Both the position numbers and the translations under genes were made by a program. Positions 47,301 through 56,083 of a stretch of 64,000 nt of DNA are shown here, in pieces. A model generated the notes under the pieces. That model was not told the DNA's origin and ran no database searches. It saw only the letters and a list, made by a program, of their open reading frames with translations. Positions within the stretch are counted from its first letter, which is position 1. Every line of letters starts with the position of its first letter. Origin of the DNA: Puniceibacterium sediminis (GTDB lineage: Bacteria; Pseudomonadota; Alphaproteobacteria; Rhodobacterales; Rhodobacteraceae); assembly GCF_900188035.1 (NCBI RefSeq), contig NZ_FZNN01000008.1:62001-126000 (forward strand), given 5' to 3'.

Positions 47301-49174
47301 ACGCCACTGCGACCGGACCTGGCGGGGTCGCTTTGGATGCTAGTGTTGTGGCGCAGTATGCCGATCGGGTCTTTGGCCAGATCACGGGATCGGGCACCGT
47401 CAAGGCCGACTCCCTTTCGCCCTATGCCGGGCTGGTGAACCGCCCCATCGGCGGCAGCCTGAACGTCACCGGGGCGGGCAGCTTCGATCCCCGAGACAAC
47501 ACCTTTGCCGCCGAAGCAACCGGCACCGCCCGGGATCTGCACAGCGGCATAGATGCTGTGGACAAGCTGGTCGCGGGTCAGGCCGACTTTGCCTTGAACG
47601 CAGAGCGCGACGACAGCGGTGTGATAACGGTGCGAGCTTTTGACCTTACCACCGGACAAATCAACGCCACCGTCAGCGGCGCACTTGGGACCGCGTCCAG
47701 TAACCTCGTTTATGATGTACAGCTTCGCGATCTGGGATTGTTCGCACCCGGTTTCAACGGGCCCGCCACCGCCAGCGGCACCGCGAGCACCCAAGGTGAC
47801 AGCTACCGTGTAGATGCGAACGTGTCCGGACCCGGCGGCACCAATGCACAGGTTAGCGGCACGGTCGCGCCGGACGCCAGCAGTGCGGACATCTCGGCCA
47901 CGGGCAGCGCACCATTGGCCCTTGCCAACATATTTCTGGAACCCAACATCTTGAGCGGCACAGCCGACTTTAACCTGCGACTGAATGGCGCTCCGGGGCT
48001 TGACGCGCTGTCGGGAACTGTGCGCACGGCGGGCGCAAGTTTGGTGCTGCCTTCAGCGCCCCTGAACCTGAACGACATCGATGCGATAATCACGCTGAAC
48101 AGTGGACAGGCAAATGTTGATCTTACGACCCAGACGTCGACCCGGGGCACCATCACCGTGCGCGGCCCGATCACCCTTTCCGCTCCATTCAATGGTGATC
48201 TTGCACTGCAGCTGAACGCTGTGGCCATCTCCGACCCCGGACTTTATGACACCGAGATCAGTGGCAAGCTGACGCTGGTTGGGCCGCTGGCATCTTCTGC
48301 GGCCCTTGAAGGCACATTACAGATGGACAAGGTCGAAGTGCGGGTGGCCGACACCGGCCTTGGCACAGCGGGCGGCAATTTCGAACTCCGCCACATCAAC
48401 GAAACCGCAGCATCGCGTCAGACACGCGCGCGTGCCGGGCGGCTTGACAAAGTCACTGACGATGGCGGCGGTGGGCTGGACTACAGCCTCAACGTGCTAC
48501 TGAAAGCGCCGAGCCAGATTTTCATCCGGGGACGTGGTCTGGACGCCGAACTCGGCGGCGAAATCCGCCTGCGCGGCACCCTGTCGGACATCGTGCCCGA
48601 CGGGCGGTTTGATTTGGTGCGCGGAAGGCTCGATATTCTGGGCCAGCGGATCGAACTGGATCAGGCATCAATCGTCATGCGCGGCAGCCTTGTTCCCACC
48701 ATCAATATTGTGGCAACGACGCAGCGCGAAGATACCTCGATCCAATTCGAGATCCGCGGCGTCGTCTATGACCCGGACGTGACCATCTCGTCGAGCCCCG
48801 AACGACCAGAGGAAGAAGTGTTGGCGCTGCTGTTGTTCGGTCGGGATGTGACACAGATCTCGGCCTTTCAGGCGCTCCGCCTTGCCTCGGCGATCAACAC
48901 GCTGGTGGGTACGGGCGGCGATGGGATTGTCGAAAGGTTACGGATGGGATTTGGCGTGGACGATCTCGACGTGTCGACCGCAGAGGATGGCACAACGGAA
49001 CTGCGGGTCGGCAAATACCTCACAGACAACGTTTATACCGACGTCACGGTGGGGGCTGCGGGCCAGAGCGAAATCAACCTCAACCTCGACATCACCTCGT
49101 CCATCACCGCGCGGGGCACTGCGTCGTCGGACGGCAACACCGGGCTCGGGCTCTTCTTCGAAAAGGATTACTGA
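44381..49174 (+). CDS. tamB: TamB, translocation and assembly module inner-membrane protein
   Basis: A 1597-residue AsmA/TamB-type protein starting at TTG (TTGA overlap with tamA). It has an N-terminal hydrophobic anchor or signal (residues 5-25), a long beta-rich periplasmic body, and the C-terminal DUF490 domain (about 1390-1597) with GRFDLVRGRLDILGQRIELD, YDPDVTISSSPERPEEEVLALLLFGRD. The central body holds four units of exactly 170 residues. TamB likely forms a hydrophobic groove bridging the periplasm for lipid or protein passage. A hairpin terminator follows. Confidence 0.93.
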   Translation: MTRIRFCLLFFVALFATQPVFSQSSETEEDDRGYLQALLEDNLSAEGRQIRIQGFSGALSSRATIEQLTISDTEGVWITLNDVGLSWNRLAILRGRIEIAELSAKEVLLPRKPVANTALPDPEAKPFSLPELPVSVEIEELNIDRAVLGAPILGVEAVVSVSGSASLADGALDANLQIARIDGMAGELSLKAAYANETKNISLDLSLIEGPGGIVSTLMELPDSPAIALNVQGNGPLDDFSADLSLATDGEDRLNGRLTLAALPDDGPDGSAFSATLSGDIRPMLPPENRAFFGPDLNLDVQGQTLADGRMRLNTLDLTTGSLTLTGNLALGSDKWPEEVELAGRIVNAAGGALLLPLPGVETRIDSLDLDVNFNASDSDSWSADLVLSGLDRPDIKLAQLRLNGLGRLSQGEGTSLGNVAGRFDIGAYGISPTDAKLATALGEAISGDIVFDWNEGAPLDLAPITLTGAGMDLNGSIRITGLSDTFAPQIIGNAELAAVDISRFSGLAGRNLGGAVNLTLTGSTKPLDGAFDATINGSTRDLVTGVAEADRILAGEATLAIDAARDENGILVRTLNIEATGGTLSAEGRLRTSDSAARFDVTLNDTALVLPQLSGPAQVRGQLDQVGTLWTFDTTASGPGDADIRARILASYKDGTVSNINGMGTIEADDIAPYGAIAKRDIAGAVDLAGSGAFDPATQYFSVALTGGATDLQTNVPQVDSLLSGKMTVVLEAERDADGIVVRNLDLQASGLTALASGQQTKDGSLSKFDIRLPDASRIDPRLKGAARAQGTLKQVDTTYTLNTQATGPGGVDVAAEVIAQYSNSVLGQVQGSGTVKAADLAPYSALAQRDIGGAVDLSGSGGYDPATKFFSADIQGSVTDLKTNIDQLDGLLTGRSTIMVDVTKNADGILLRNLDVDASGLIAAANGVLRDTDSSARFDVRLPDASRAVPGLNGAAQVSGTLDQAGDEWTVDATATGPGGVALDASVVAQYADRVFGQITGSGTVKADSLSPYAGLVNRPIGGSLNVTGAGSFDPRDNTFAAEATGTARDLHSGIDAVDKLVAGQADFALNAERDDSGVITVRAFDLTTGQINATVSGALGTASSNLVYDVQLRDLGLFAPGFNGPATASGTASTQGDSYRVDANVSGPGGTNAQVSGTVAPDASSADISATGSAPLALANIFLEPNILSGTADFNLRLNGAPGLDALSGTVRTAGASLVLPSAPLNLNDIDAIITLNSGQANVDLTTQTSTRGTITVRGPITLSAPFNGDLALQLNAVAISDPGLYDTEISGKLTLVGPLASSAALEGTLQMDKVEVRVADTGLGTAGGNFELRHINETAASRQTRARAGRLDKVTDDGGGGLDYSLNVLLKAPSQIFIRGRGLDAELGGEIRLRGTLSDIVPDGRFDLVRGRLDILGQRIELDQASIVMRGSLVPTINIVATTQREDTSIQFEIRGVVYDPDVTISSSPERPEEEVLALLLFGRDVTQISAFQALRLASAINTLVGTGGDGIVERLRMGFGVDDLDVSTAEDGTTELRVGKYLTDNVYTDVTVGAAGQSEINLNLDITSSITARGTASSDGNTGLGLFFEKDY
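45911..47950 (+). repeat. Four 510-bp (170-residue) repeats inside tamB
   Basis: The conserved unit start (RNLGGAVNL, RDIAGAVDL, RDIGGAVDL, RPIGGSLNV) falls at 45911, 46421, 46931 and 47441, each exactly 510 bp apart (residues 511, 681, 851, 1021). Each unit continues with GSG.FDP, TDL.T, a LL.G segment, AERD..GI.VR and ATGPGG. A degenerate fifth start (NILSGTADF) lies near 47944. Confidence 0.85.
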
Positions 49175-49207
49175 GCTAGTCGCTGGTGGCGGCCTCACCG
49201 CAAAAGA

Positions 49208-49239
49208 TAAGCGCGCCGTCCTTATGGGCGGCGCGCTTA
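49208..49239. terminator. Hairpin between convergent tamB and ectR
   Basis: An 11-bp perfect stem, TAAGCGCGCCG with CGGCGCGCTTA, encloses a 10-nt loop. It lies 34 bp past the tamB stop and 35 bp past the ectR stop on the other strand, so it can serve both. There is no T-run, so termination strength is uncertain. Confidence 0.65.
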
Positions 49240-49273
49240 TGGTGTTGAAACACCGAATATCCGGCCAACCGGC

Positions 49274-49759
49274 CTAGCTGTGATGATCCGGACGCAGGAT
49301 ATCCCCTGCGGTCAGAACGGGCTCTGCCGGTATTTCCGATGCGTCGAGCATGCCCGCCACCCGTTCAAGAACGGCAACTATCATCGCCTGCTCCCAGTCG
49401 GGCAGACCTTCGAACTGGGCGACGTAACGCTGTTGCAGCGCGTCCGGAGCAACGTTCACCTTGTCGCGTCCTGCTGCAGTAATCTCGAGATCCGTTTGAC
49501 GGCGGTCGGTCAGGGATTTGTGCCGTTCGAGAAAACCATAACCTTCGAGTTTCTTGATCAGCACCGAAATCGTCGCCTGCGACACACCCATGCGGGTCGC
49601 AATTTCGGTCGGGGTGCTGTGCCCCTTCTCGGCCACGATCTGCAGCACACGCAACTGGACAGCCGTTACGCCCGCGTCGCGCGCGAGTGCACGTCCGTAA
49701 AGCTCGGTCGCGCGCAGGATACGTCGCAACGCGATAAGGCTGGTATCGGTCCTGTCCAT
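49274..49759 (-). CDS. ectR: MarR-family regulator of ectoine genes (EctR)
   Basis: The 161-residue protein has a MarR winged helix: GVTAVQLRVLQIVAEKG, TPTEIATRMGVSQATIS, VLIKKLEGYGFLERHKSLTDRRQ. The start at 49759 (MDRTDTSL) is chosen because the longer frame adds non-conserved sequence. It is divergent from ectABC-ask, the standard place of EctR, the repressor that tunes ectoine synthesis to osmolarity. Confidence 0.87.
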   Translation of the reverse strand: MDRTDTSLIALRRILRATELYGRALARDAGVTAVQLRVLQIVAEKGHSTPTEIATRMGVSQATISVLIKKLEGYGFLERHKSLTDRRQTDLEITAAGRDKVNVAPDALQQRYVAQFEGLPDWEQAMIVAVLERVAGMLDASEIPAEPVLTAGDILRPDHHS

Positions 49760-49827
49760 TTCGGTCTCGTCCTCAGTTCGGGAGAGCTTACGCCCAGACC
49801 GTGGGATTGCACAACTCCCCGAAACAC

Positions 49828-49869
49828 TTTGAAGTCTACTTTGATCTAACATGAAGTATGATATACAAA
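49828..49869 (+). promoter_or_regulatory. Candidate ectA promoter and EctR operator
   Basis: TTTGAAGT-CT-ACTTTGAT (49828-49845) has two 8-bp half-sites around a 2-bp centre with an AAGT/ACTT inverted core, the geometry described for EctR of Methylomicrobium. It overlaps a TTGATC (49841-49846) that lies 17 bp from TACAAA (49864-49869), a possible -35/-10 pair. The whole 49840-50000 stretch is distinctly AT-rich. The leader to ectA would be about 165 nt. Confidence 0.4.
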
Positions 49870-50040
49870 ACTAAGCATTTTACCGCAAGATACCCTATGA
49901 AAACGTAAATTCATTCATATTTTCGTGGAACAAATCACGTCATGAAGAATTATTACTTTAATCATTGAAACAACTGCGGAAAGAAACTACTTAGTCACTC
50001 AAAGCAATCCAAGACAACGCAATGAAACCGAGGTACTCCC

Positions 50041-50571
50041 GTGCAAACACTGCAAAGCGTCAAGCCTGAAGGCACTGTGACTTTTCGCAAGCCCGTCCGT
50101 GAGGATGGTGCAGACATCTGGGAGTTGATTCGCGCATGCAAGCCGCTGGACGAAAACTCGATGTATGCGAACCTTCTGCAATCGGACCACTTCCGCGACA
50201 CTTGCGTGGTGGCCGAAATGGACGGGGCGATCATCGGCTGGATCTCGGCATACCTCATGCCGCAGGACGCGGACTGCGTCTTTGTTTGGCAGGTGGCCGT
50301 GTCTGCAGATGCACGCGGGATCGGCCTTGGCACACGCATGCTGGACGCACTGATGCGGCGCGACGAAACGGCAAATGCAAAGCGGATGCAGACCACGATC
50401 ACGCTGGACAACGATGCCTCTTGGGCGCTGTTTCGCAAGTTCGCCAACAAGAACGGCGCAGATCTGTCGTCCGAGGCGCATTTTACCCGGGATACCCACT
50501 TTCAGGGTGAACATGCCACCGAACACATGGTCACCATCTTTTTCCGAGAGGCGCTGAAGAGCGTCGCCTGA
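50041..50571 (+). CDS. ectA: L-2,4-diaminobutyrate acetyltransferase
   Basis: A 176-residue GNAT enzyme that acetylates diaminobutyrate with acetyl-CoA, the second step of ectoine synthesis. The acetyl-CoA-binding motif is VSADARGIGLGTRML, and FRKPVREDGADIWELI is the conserved N-terminal region. It starts at GTG with GAGG upstream. It is the first gene of ectABC-ask. Confidence 0.95.
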   Translation: MQTLQSVKPEGTVTFRKPVREDGADIWELIRACKPLDENSMYANLLQSDHFRDTCVVAEMDGAIIGWISAYLMPQDADCVFVWQVAVSADARGIGLGTRMLDALMRRDETANAKRMQTTITLDNDASWALFRKFANKNGADLSSEAHFTRDTHFQGEHATEHMVTIFFREALKSVA

Positions 50572-50620
50572 CTCAGGCAAGCCGCCCAGCCTCTCCTCCC
50601 CCCAATCAAAGGAATGCCAT

Positions 50621-51904
50621 ATGTCTTCTGAGACACAGAAAACCATTTTCGAAACCCGTGAAAGCCAGGTGCGCAGCTACTGCCGCAGTTTTGATACCGT
50701 GTTCACCAAAGCCTCCGGGTCGGAAATGACCGATGCAGACGGCAAGACCTATATCGACTTTCTCGCCGGGTGCTCATCGCTCAACTACGGCCACAACGAT
50801 CCGGACATGAAGCAGGCGTTGATCGACCACATCATGGCCGACGGCATATCCCACGCTCTGGACATGTACACCGATACGAAGGCGAAGTTCCTGCAGACCT
50901 TTGAGGATGTGATCCTCAAGCCGCGCGGCATGGATCACAAGGTGATGATGACCGGCCCCACCGGCACCAACGCGGTTGAGGCGGCGATGAAGCTGGCGCG
51001 CAAGGTCACGGGGCGTCGCAACATCATCGCATTCACCAACGGTTTTCACGGCATGACCATGGGCGCACTGGCGGCCACCGGCAATATCGGCAAGCGCGGT
51101 GGTGCCGGTCCGGTGTCGCTGGGCGATGTCACCCGCATGCCGTTCGAGGGATCGCTCGGCGACATCGATACGCTTCAGGTGATCGAAGCGATGCTGGACA
51201 ACCCGTCGGGCGGGATCGAAGCCCCCGCCGCCTTTATTGTCGAGCCTATTCAAGGCGAAGGCGGCCTGAACGCCGCATCTGCCGCTTGGATGGAGGGTAT
51301 TGCCCAGATCGCGAAAAAGCACGGCGCGCTGTTCATCGTGGACGACATTCAGGCGGGCTGCGGCCGGGCCGGGACGTTCTTTTCGTTCGAGAACATGAAC
51401 TTTGAACCGGACCTGATTCCCTTGGCCAAAAGCTTTTCGGGCATGGGCCTGCCCTTTGCCGCCCTGCTGATCAAGCCAGAACTCGACATCTGGAAGCCTG
51501 CCGAACACAACGGCACCTTTCGCGGCAACACCCACGCCTTTGTCACAGCACGCGTTGCCATCGAGAAATTCTGGAGCGACAACACGTTCCAGCAGAGCCT
51601 TGCCGACAAGGCACTGATCCTGACCGCTGGCCTGCAGGCCGTTGCCGATCAGGTTGGCGGTGCCACGATCAAGGGTCGCGGGTTGATGCAGGGTGTGGAT
51701 GTGGGTTCCGGCGAACTGGCCGCCGACATCTGCGCGCGCTGCTTTGAAATGGGTCTGATCATCGAAACGTCAGGCGCCCATGACGAAGTCGTCAAGGTCC
51801 TTGCCCCCCTCACAACGCCGACCCGGACGTTCCAGAAGGGTCTCGAGATCCTTCTCGACGCGACCCGGGACATGACGGCACAACACAAGATCGCAGCGGA
51901 GTAA
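50621..51904 (+). CDS. ectB: L-2,4-diaminobutyrate transaminase
   Basis: The 427-residue class III aminotransferase has the PLP Lys in [12 protein letters not shown], the Asp in [14 protein letters not shown] and [16 protein letters not shown] for phosphate binding. It makes 2,4-diaminobutyrate from aspartate semialdehyde and glutamate. AAAGGAATGCC lies before the ATG. EctC follows 5 bp later. Confidence 0.96.
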   Translation: MSSETQKTIFETRESQVRSYCRSFDTVFTKASGSEMTDADGKTYIDFLAGCSSLNYGHNDPDMKQALIDHIMADGISHALDMYTDTKAKFLQTFEDVILKPRGMDHKVMMTGPTGTNAVEAAMKLARKVTGRRNIIAFTNGFHGMTMGALAATGNIGKRGGAGPVSLGDVTRMPFEGSLGDIDTLQVIEAMLDNPSGGIEAPAAFIVEPIQGEGGLNAASAAWMEGIAQIAKKHGALFIVDDIQAGCGRAGTFFSFENMNFEPDLIPLAKSFSGMGLPFAALLIKPELDIWKPAEHNGTFRGNTHAFVTARVAIEKFWSDNTFQQSLADKALILTAGLQAVADQVGGATIKGRGLMQGVDVGSGELAADICARCFEMGLIIETSGAHDEVVKVLAPLTTPTRTFQKGLEILLDATRDMTAQHKIAAE

Positions 51905-51909
51905 TTGAA

Positions 51910-52302
51910 ATGATTGTACGCGACGTAAACAAACTCAAAGACACCGACCGCGCCGTTTCCGACGCCGACTGGACATCCGTGCGGATGCTGCTGGCCGACG
52001 ACAAGATGGGCTTTTCGTTCCACATCACCTACCTCAAGGCCGGTTCGGAGCACACGTTCCACTACAAGAACCACTTCGAGAGCGTGTATTGCATGTCCGG
52101 CAAAGGTTCGATCACTGATCTGGCCACTGGCGAGACGCACAACATCTATCCCGGCGTCATGTACGCGCTGAACCTGCACGACAAACACGTGCTGCGCGCC
52201 CAAGAAGAACTGGTCATGGCCTGCTGCTTCAATCCGCCTGTGACCGGCACCGAGGTACACCAGGAAGACGGGTCCTATGCCGCGCCCGAAGAGGTTGCGT
52301 AA
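51910..52302 (+). CDS. ectC: Ectoine synthase
   Basis: A 130-residue cupin enzyme that cyclises N-gamma-acetyldiaminobutyrate to ectoine. It has MIVRDVNKL at the start, [31 protein letters not shown], and [19 protein letters not shown] with the metal ligands. GGAG precedes the ATG. No ectD hydroxylase is found downstream, so only ectoine and not hydroxyectoine is predicted from this locus. Confidence 0.96.
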   Translation: MIVRDVNKLKDTDRAVSDADWTSVRMLLADDKMGFSFHITYLKAGSEHTFHYKNHFESVYCMSGKGSITDLATGETHNIYPGVMYALNLHDKHVLRAQEELVMACCFNPPVTGTEVHQEDGSYAAPEEVA

Positions 52303-52314
52303 GCAGGGGACAGC

Positions 52315-53745
52315 ATGACTGTAGAATTCAAGAACCACACGGTAGAGAAGATCGGCGGGACGTCCATGTCCCGCCTGTCCGAATTGCTGGAACCACTGTT
52401 CCGGGTCAACGATCCTGAATACAATCGCATCTTCGTCGTTTCCGCCTTTGGCGGGATCACCAACCTGTTGCTGGAGCACAAGAAAAGCCAGGAACCGGGG
52501 GTCTACGCCCACTTCAGCAACGAAACCGAGGGCCACGCATGGATGGGCGCGTTATCCCGTGTCGATGCCGCCATGCGTGACGCACACGAGGCCGTTCTGG
52601 ACGATGCAGGCGACCGCGCGCAGGCCGCCGACTTTGTCCGCGAGCGGATCGAAGGTGCACGGTCCTGCCTGATCGACCTGCAACGGTTGTGTTCCTATGG
52701 TCATTTCCGTCTGTCGCAACACATGGCCCTGACGCGCGAATTGCTGTCTGGCTTGGGCGAATCCCATTCGGCCTTTGTCACTGCCCTGCTGCTGCGCCGT
52801 AACGGCATCAACGCGCGTTTCGTGGACCTTTCGGGCTGGCGCGATGAACGCGAGATGACGCTGGATGAACGGATTCTGGATGGGCTCGCGGATATCGACC
52901 TGACGCAGGAAATGCCAATCGTGACTGGCTATGCGCAATGCGTCGAAGGGTTGATGAACAAGTTCGACCGTGGCTATTCCGAAGTGACCTTCAGCCAGAT
53001 CGCCGCACTCACCCACGCGCGCGAAGCGATCATTCACAAGGAATTCCACCTGTCTTCGGCGGATCCCAAACTGGTCGGTGCCGCGAATGTACGCAAGCTG
53101 GGCCATACCAACTATGACGTGGCCGACCAGCTGAGCAACATGGGAATGGAGGCGATCCACCCGACCGCCGCCAAGGCCCTGCGTCAGGCAGAGGTATCGC
53201 TGCGCGTCACCAACGCCTTTGAACCGCATGATCCGGGCACGCTGATCGACGATGCAGAGGCCGAAAAGGGCGTCGCGGAAATCGTGACCGGGCTAGATAT
53301 CTATGCCTTTGAGCTGTTCGAACAGGATATGGTCGGGGTCAAAGGCTACGATGCCAAGGTGCTGGAACGTCTGACGCGGTACAATTGCCGGATCGTGTCC
53401 AAAACCTCGAACGCCAATACCATTACCCACTTCGTCGACGCACCTCTGAGCCTGATCAAGAAGGTCGAAAAAGACCTGAGCGAGTTCTACCCGAACGCCG
53501 ATATCAACGTGAAATCGGCGGCGATCGTTTCAGTTATCGGTCGTGATCTGCGGGGCCTGCACGTGCTGGAACGTGGTTTGGGTGCCCTGCGCCGCGCAGG
53601 CGTAGACGTGATCAGTGCGCATCAGACCACCCGCACCGTGGATGCGCAGTTCGTGGTCGGGCGCGACTCGCTTAATACCTCGATCAAGTCGCTGCACGAT
53701 ACCTTCATGGTCACCGACGGAGAAGTCGCCAAGCTGGTGGCCTGA
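52315..53745 (+). CDS. ask: Ectoine-specific aspartate kinase (Ask_Ect)
   Basis: The 476-residue kinase begins with VEKIGGTSMSR (aspartokinase motif, Ile for the usual Phe) and carries an ACT-domain region at its C-terminus (about 315-476, including VSVIGRDLRGL). Ectoine clusters often hold this isozyme, which escapes feedback by lysine and threonine and raises aspartyl phosphate supply. A terminator follows at 53767. Confidence 0.93.
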   Translation: MTVEFKNHTVEKIGGTSMSRLSELLEPLFRVNDPEYNRIFVVSAFGGITNLLLEHKKSQEPGVYAHFSNETEGHAWMGALSRVDAAMRDAHEAVLDDAGDRAQAADFVRERIEGARSCLIDLQRLCSYGHFRLSQHMALTRELLSGLGESHSAFVTALLLRRNGINARFVDLSGWRDEREMTLDERILDGLADIDLTQEMPIVTGYAQCVEGLMNKFDRGYSEVTFSQIAALTHAREAIIHKEFHLSSADPKLVGAANVRKLGHTNYDVADQLSNMGMEAIHPTAAKALRQAEVSLRVTNAFEPHDPGTLIDDAEAEKGVAEIVTGLDIYAFELFEQDMVGVKGYDAKVLERLTRYNCRIVSKTSNANTITHFVDAPLSLIKKVEKDLSEFYPNADINVKSAAIVSVIGRDLRGLHVLERGLGALRRAGVDVISAHQTTRTVDAQFVVGRDSLNTSIKSLHDTFMVTDGEVAKLVA

Positions 53746-53766
53746 TCCAACGGAAATGACCGCATT

Positions 53767-53797
53767 ACGGCCCTGCCCCTGTGGCGGGGCCGTTTTT
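53767..53797 (+). terminator. Intrinsic terminator of ectABC-ask
   Basis: ACGGCCC (53767-53773) pairs with GGGCCGT (53787-53793) and is followed by TTTTT. It lies 21 bp past the ask stop, which separates the ectoine operon from the following trio. Confidence 0.8.
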
Positions 53798-53858
53798 ACG
53801 CAGGCTTGGCGCTGATTTGGGTTTGACTTGGCGTAACTTCCCCGCGCCAAGTGGCGCC

Positions 53859-54935
53859 ATGGAATTCATACCCAACCCTTCCCGCCCCGACCGCGTCACA
53901 CCGTCCGCGCCCAGTTTTCCCCTGCCTGCGGACATCCCCTATCCGCTGGACGATGCCACCCCGGTGCTGGCCCTTCTGGGCCGCTGCCCCGCCGCACAGG
54001 AAACCCCTCTGGTCGATCTGAGTGATCTGGCTGCCGAATGCGGGATCGCGACGCTCTGGGCCAAGGATGAGCGGACGCGCATGGGACTGGGCAGTTTCAA
54101 GGCGCTTGGTGCCGCCTATGTCATCGCCCATGCCGCTGCCGAGGCTAATCCCGACGATCCCCTTGGCGCACTGAAAGGGCGGACGTTTGTCACCGCAAGT
54201 GCAGGAAATCATGGGTTATCGGTCGCGGCCGGGGCTGCCATCTTTGGCGCGCGCGCGGTGATCTATCTGTCGGACACCGTACCGGACAGCTTTGCCCAGC
54301 GGCTGACCGCTAAAGGCGCCGAAGTCGTGCGCGCCGGACGCACCTACGAGGCAAGCATGGACGCCGCCGCCCAAACAGCCGAGGCCGAGGGCTGGACCCT
54401 GCTGTCGGACAGTTCCTGGGAAGGCTACACCGAGATCCCGCAGCGGTTGATGCAGGGCTATCTGGCGCTGATGGCCGAGGTCGCGGAACAGGTGACTGAG
54501 CCGCCCACCCATGTTTTTGTGCAGGCCGGTGTTGGCGGCCTTGCCGCCGCCGTGGCCGTCTATGTCCGCGCCAGATGGGGGGATGCACCCTATGTCGTGG
54601 TGGTCGAACCCGACGCCGCGCCCTGCATCGCGCAGTCTTTGGCCAATGGCGCGTTCACACCGGTGCGCGGGCCCGTTTCGGATATGGGGCGGCTGGATTG
54701 CAAGGAGGCGTCGATGATTGCCCTGCGCGGCCTTGCCCGCGATGCGGACGCAGTCGTCACACTGTCGGATCCCGAGGTGAATGGCGTGCTCAAACGGCTG
54801 GCGGACCTTGGCGTCGCCACGACCGCCTCGGGTGGCGCCAGCCTTGCAGCCGTGATGCTGAGCAGGACACACCGCGACGCCCTTGGTCTGGATCCAACAT
54901 CACGTGTGCTGACCTTTGTGACCGAAGCGCCATGA
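53859..54935 (+). CDS. Diaminopropionate ammonia-lyase-like PLP enzyme
   Basis: A 358-residue fold type II PLP enzyme. The lysine motif is GLGSFKALGAAYV; ASAGNHGLSVAAGAA binds substrate carboxylate, and VFVQAGVGGLAAAVAVY binds the PLP phosphate. This is the DpaL/YgeX-type pattern, which eliminates ammonia from 2,3-diaminopropionate; threonine-dehydratase-like EutB of ectoine catabolism is related. The start at 53859 has a poor ribosome site. Its stop overlaps the next gene (ATGA), so it forms an operon with the M24 hydrolase and racemase-like genes. Confidence 0.85.
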   Translation: MEFIPNPSRPDRVTPSAPSFPLPADIPYPLDDATPVLALLGRCPAAQETPLVDLSDLAAECGIATLWAKDERTRMGLGSFKALGAAYVIAHAAAEANPDDPLGALKGRTFVTASAGNHGLSVAAGAAIFGARAVIYLSDTVPDSFAQRLTAKGAEVVRAGRTYEASMDAAAQTAEAEGWTLLSDSSWEGYTEIPQRLMQGYLALMAEVAEQVTEPPTHVFVQAGVGGLAAAVAVYVRARWGDAPYVVVVEPDAAPCIAQSLANGAFTPVRGPVSDMGRLDCKEASMIALRGLARDADAVVTLSDPEVNGVLKRLADLGVATTASGGASLAAVMLSRTHRDALGLDPTSRVLTFVTEAP

Positions 54936-56083
54936 GCCTGAGCCTGCCCGCCTCTGAATTCCGGAACCGCGTCGCGCGGGCGCAGACGCGGATGGCGGGC
55001 CTTGATCTGGGTGCCCTTCTGGTCACGTCTGAGGCCGATCTGCGCTATTTCAGCGGATTTCTCACGCGGTTCTGGGAAAGCCCGAGCCGACCCTGGTTCC
55101 TGATCGTCCCGGCATCGGGTGATCCGGTGGCAGTGATCCCGGCGATCGGAGAGGCGTTGATGCAGCGCACCTGGGTCCGCGATATCCGCTGCTGGCCCGC
55201 CCCGCGCCCCAGTGATGACGGAATCAGCATGCTGGCCGATACCTTGTCGGAACTCGCGCCGGGTGGGCGGATCGGCATGCCCATGGGCCCGGGCACACAG
55301 TTGCGCATGCCTCTGGCGGACTATTTTACGCTGCGATCGGTTCTGGGGGGAATGTCCATCGTGCCGGATCAGGGGCTGGTTCAGGATCTACGGGCGGTGA
55401 AATCCCCGGCAGAGATTGCGCTGATCCGGCAGGCCTGCGCCATCGGCGGGCGGGCGTTTGACCGTGTGCCGCAGATCGCTGCGGCGGGCGTCGGGCTGGA
55501 TCGTGTCTTCCGCGATTTCCAGCGGCTTTGCCTTGAGGAAGGCGCCGACTGGGTGCCCTACCTTGCCGGGGCTTCGGATCAGGGCGGCTATGCCGACGTG
55601 ATTTCGCCCGCAACCAGCGCGCCTTTGCGGGCTGGGGACGTGCTCATGTTGGACACCGGATTGGTGCACGAGGGGTACTTTTGCGACTTTGACCGCAACT
55701 ATTCAGTCGGGCAGCCATCCCAAGAGGTCCGCGATGCCCATGCCCGCCTGATCGACGCAACGGCTGCCGGATTTTCCGCCGCCCGGGCCGGGGCCAAGGC
55801 CTGCGATCTTCATGCTGCGATGTCGGCGGTTCCGGGCGCGCGTACGGCGCCGGGGCGTCTTGGTCACGGGTTGGGGATGCAGTTGACCGAAGGGTTTTCC
55901 ATTCTGCCCGACGACATTTCCGAAATGCAGGTCGGCATGGTTCTGACGCTTGAACCCTGCATCGCCATGACGGATGGACGGATCATGGTACACGAGGAAA
56001 ACATCGTGATTGGCAGTGACGGGCCGGACTGGCTGTCACCACCGGCGGGGCCGGACATCCCTATACTGGAGGGGATCCTGTGA
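54932..56083 (+). CDS. M24-family metallohydrolase (creatinase/Xaa-Pro dipeptidase type)
   Basis: The 383-residue protein has the creatinase N-terminal domain (residues 1-140) and a pita-bread M24 domain. All five metal ligands are visible: Asp in MLDTGLVHEG, Asp in CDFDRN, His in LGHGLGM, Glu in TLEPCIAM and Glu in VHEENIV. M24 members include dipeptidases, creatinase and the ectoine hydrolase DoeA/EutD. Overlaps at both ends (ATGA, then GTGA) show tight coupling with its neighbours. The real substrate is open. Confidence 0.85.
   Translation: MSLSLPASEFRNRVARAQTRMAGLDLGALLVTSEADLRYFSGFLTRFWESPSRPWFLIVPASGDPVAVIPAIGEALMQRTWVRDIRCWPAPRPSDDGISMLADTLSELAPGGRIGMPMGPGTQLRMPLADYFTLRSVLGGMSIVPDQGLVQDLRAVKSPAEIALIRQACAIGGRAFDRVPQIAAAGVGLDRVFRDFQRLCLEEGADWVPYLAGASDQGGYADVISPATSAPLRAGDVLMLDTGLVHEGYFCDFDRNYSVGQPSQEVRDAHARLIDATAAGFSAARAGAKACDLHAAMSAVPGARTAPGRLGHGLGMQLTEGFSILPDDISEMQVGMVLTLEPCIAMTDGRIMVHEENIVIGSDGPDWLSPPAGPDIPILEGIL

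Noticed and set aside
45911-47950. Treating the tamB repeats as a surface adhesin or RTX-type repeat protein
   Set aside because: The C-terminal DUF490 domain, the coupling to tamA and the beta-rich non-calcium-binding repeat sequence all fit TamB; no GGxGxD nonapeptides are present.
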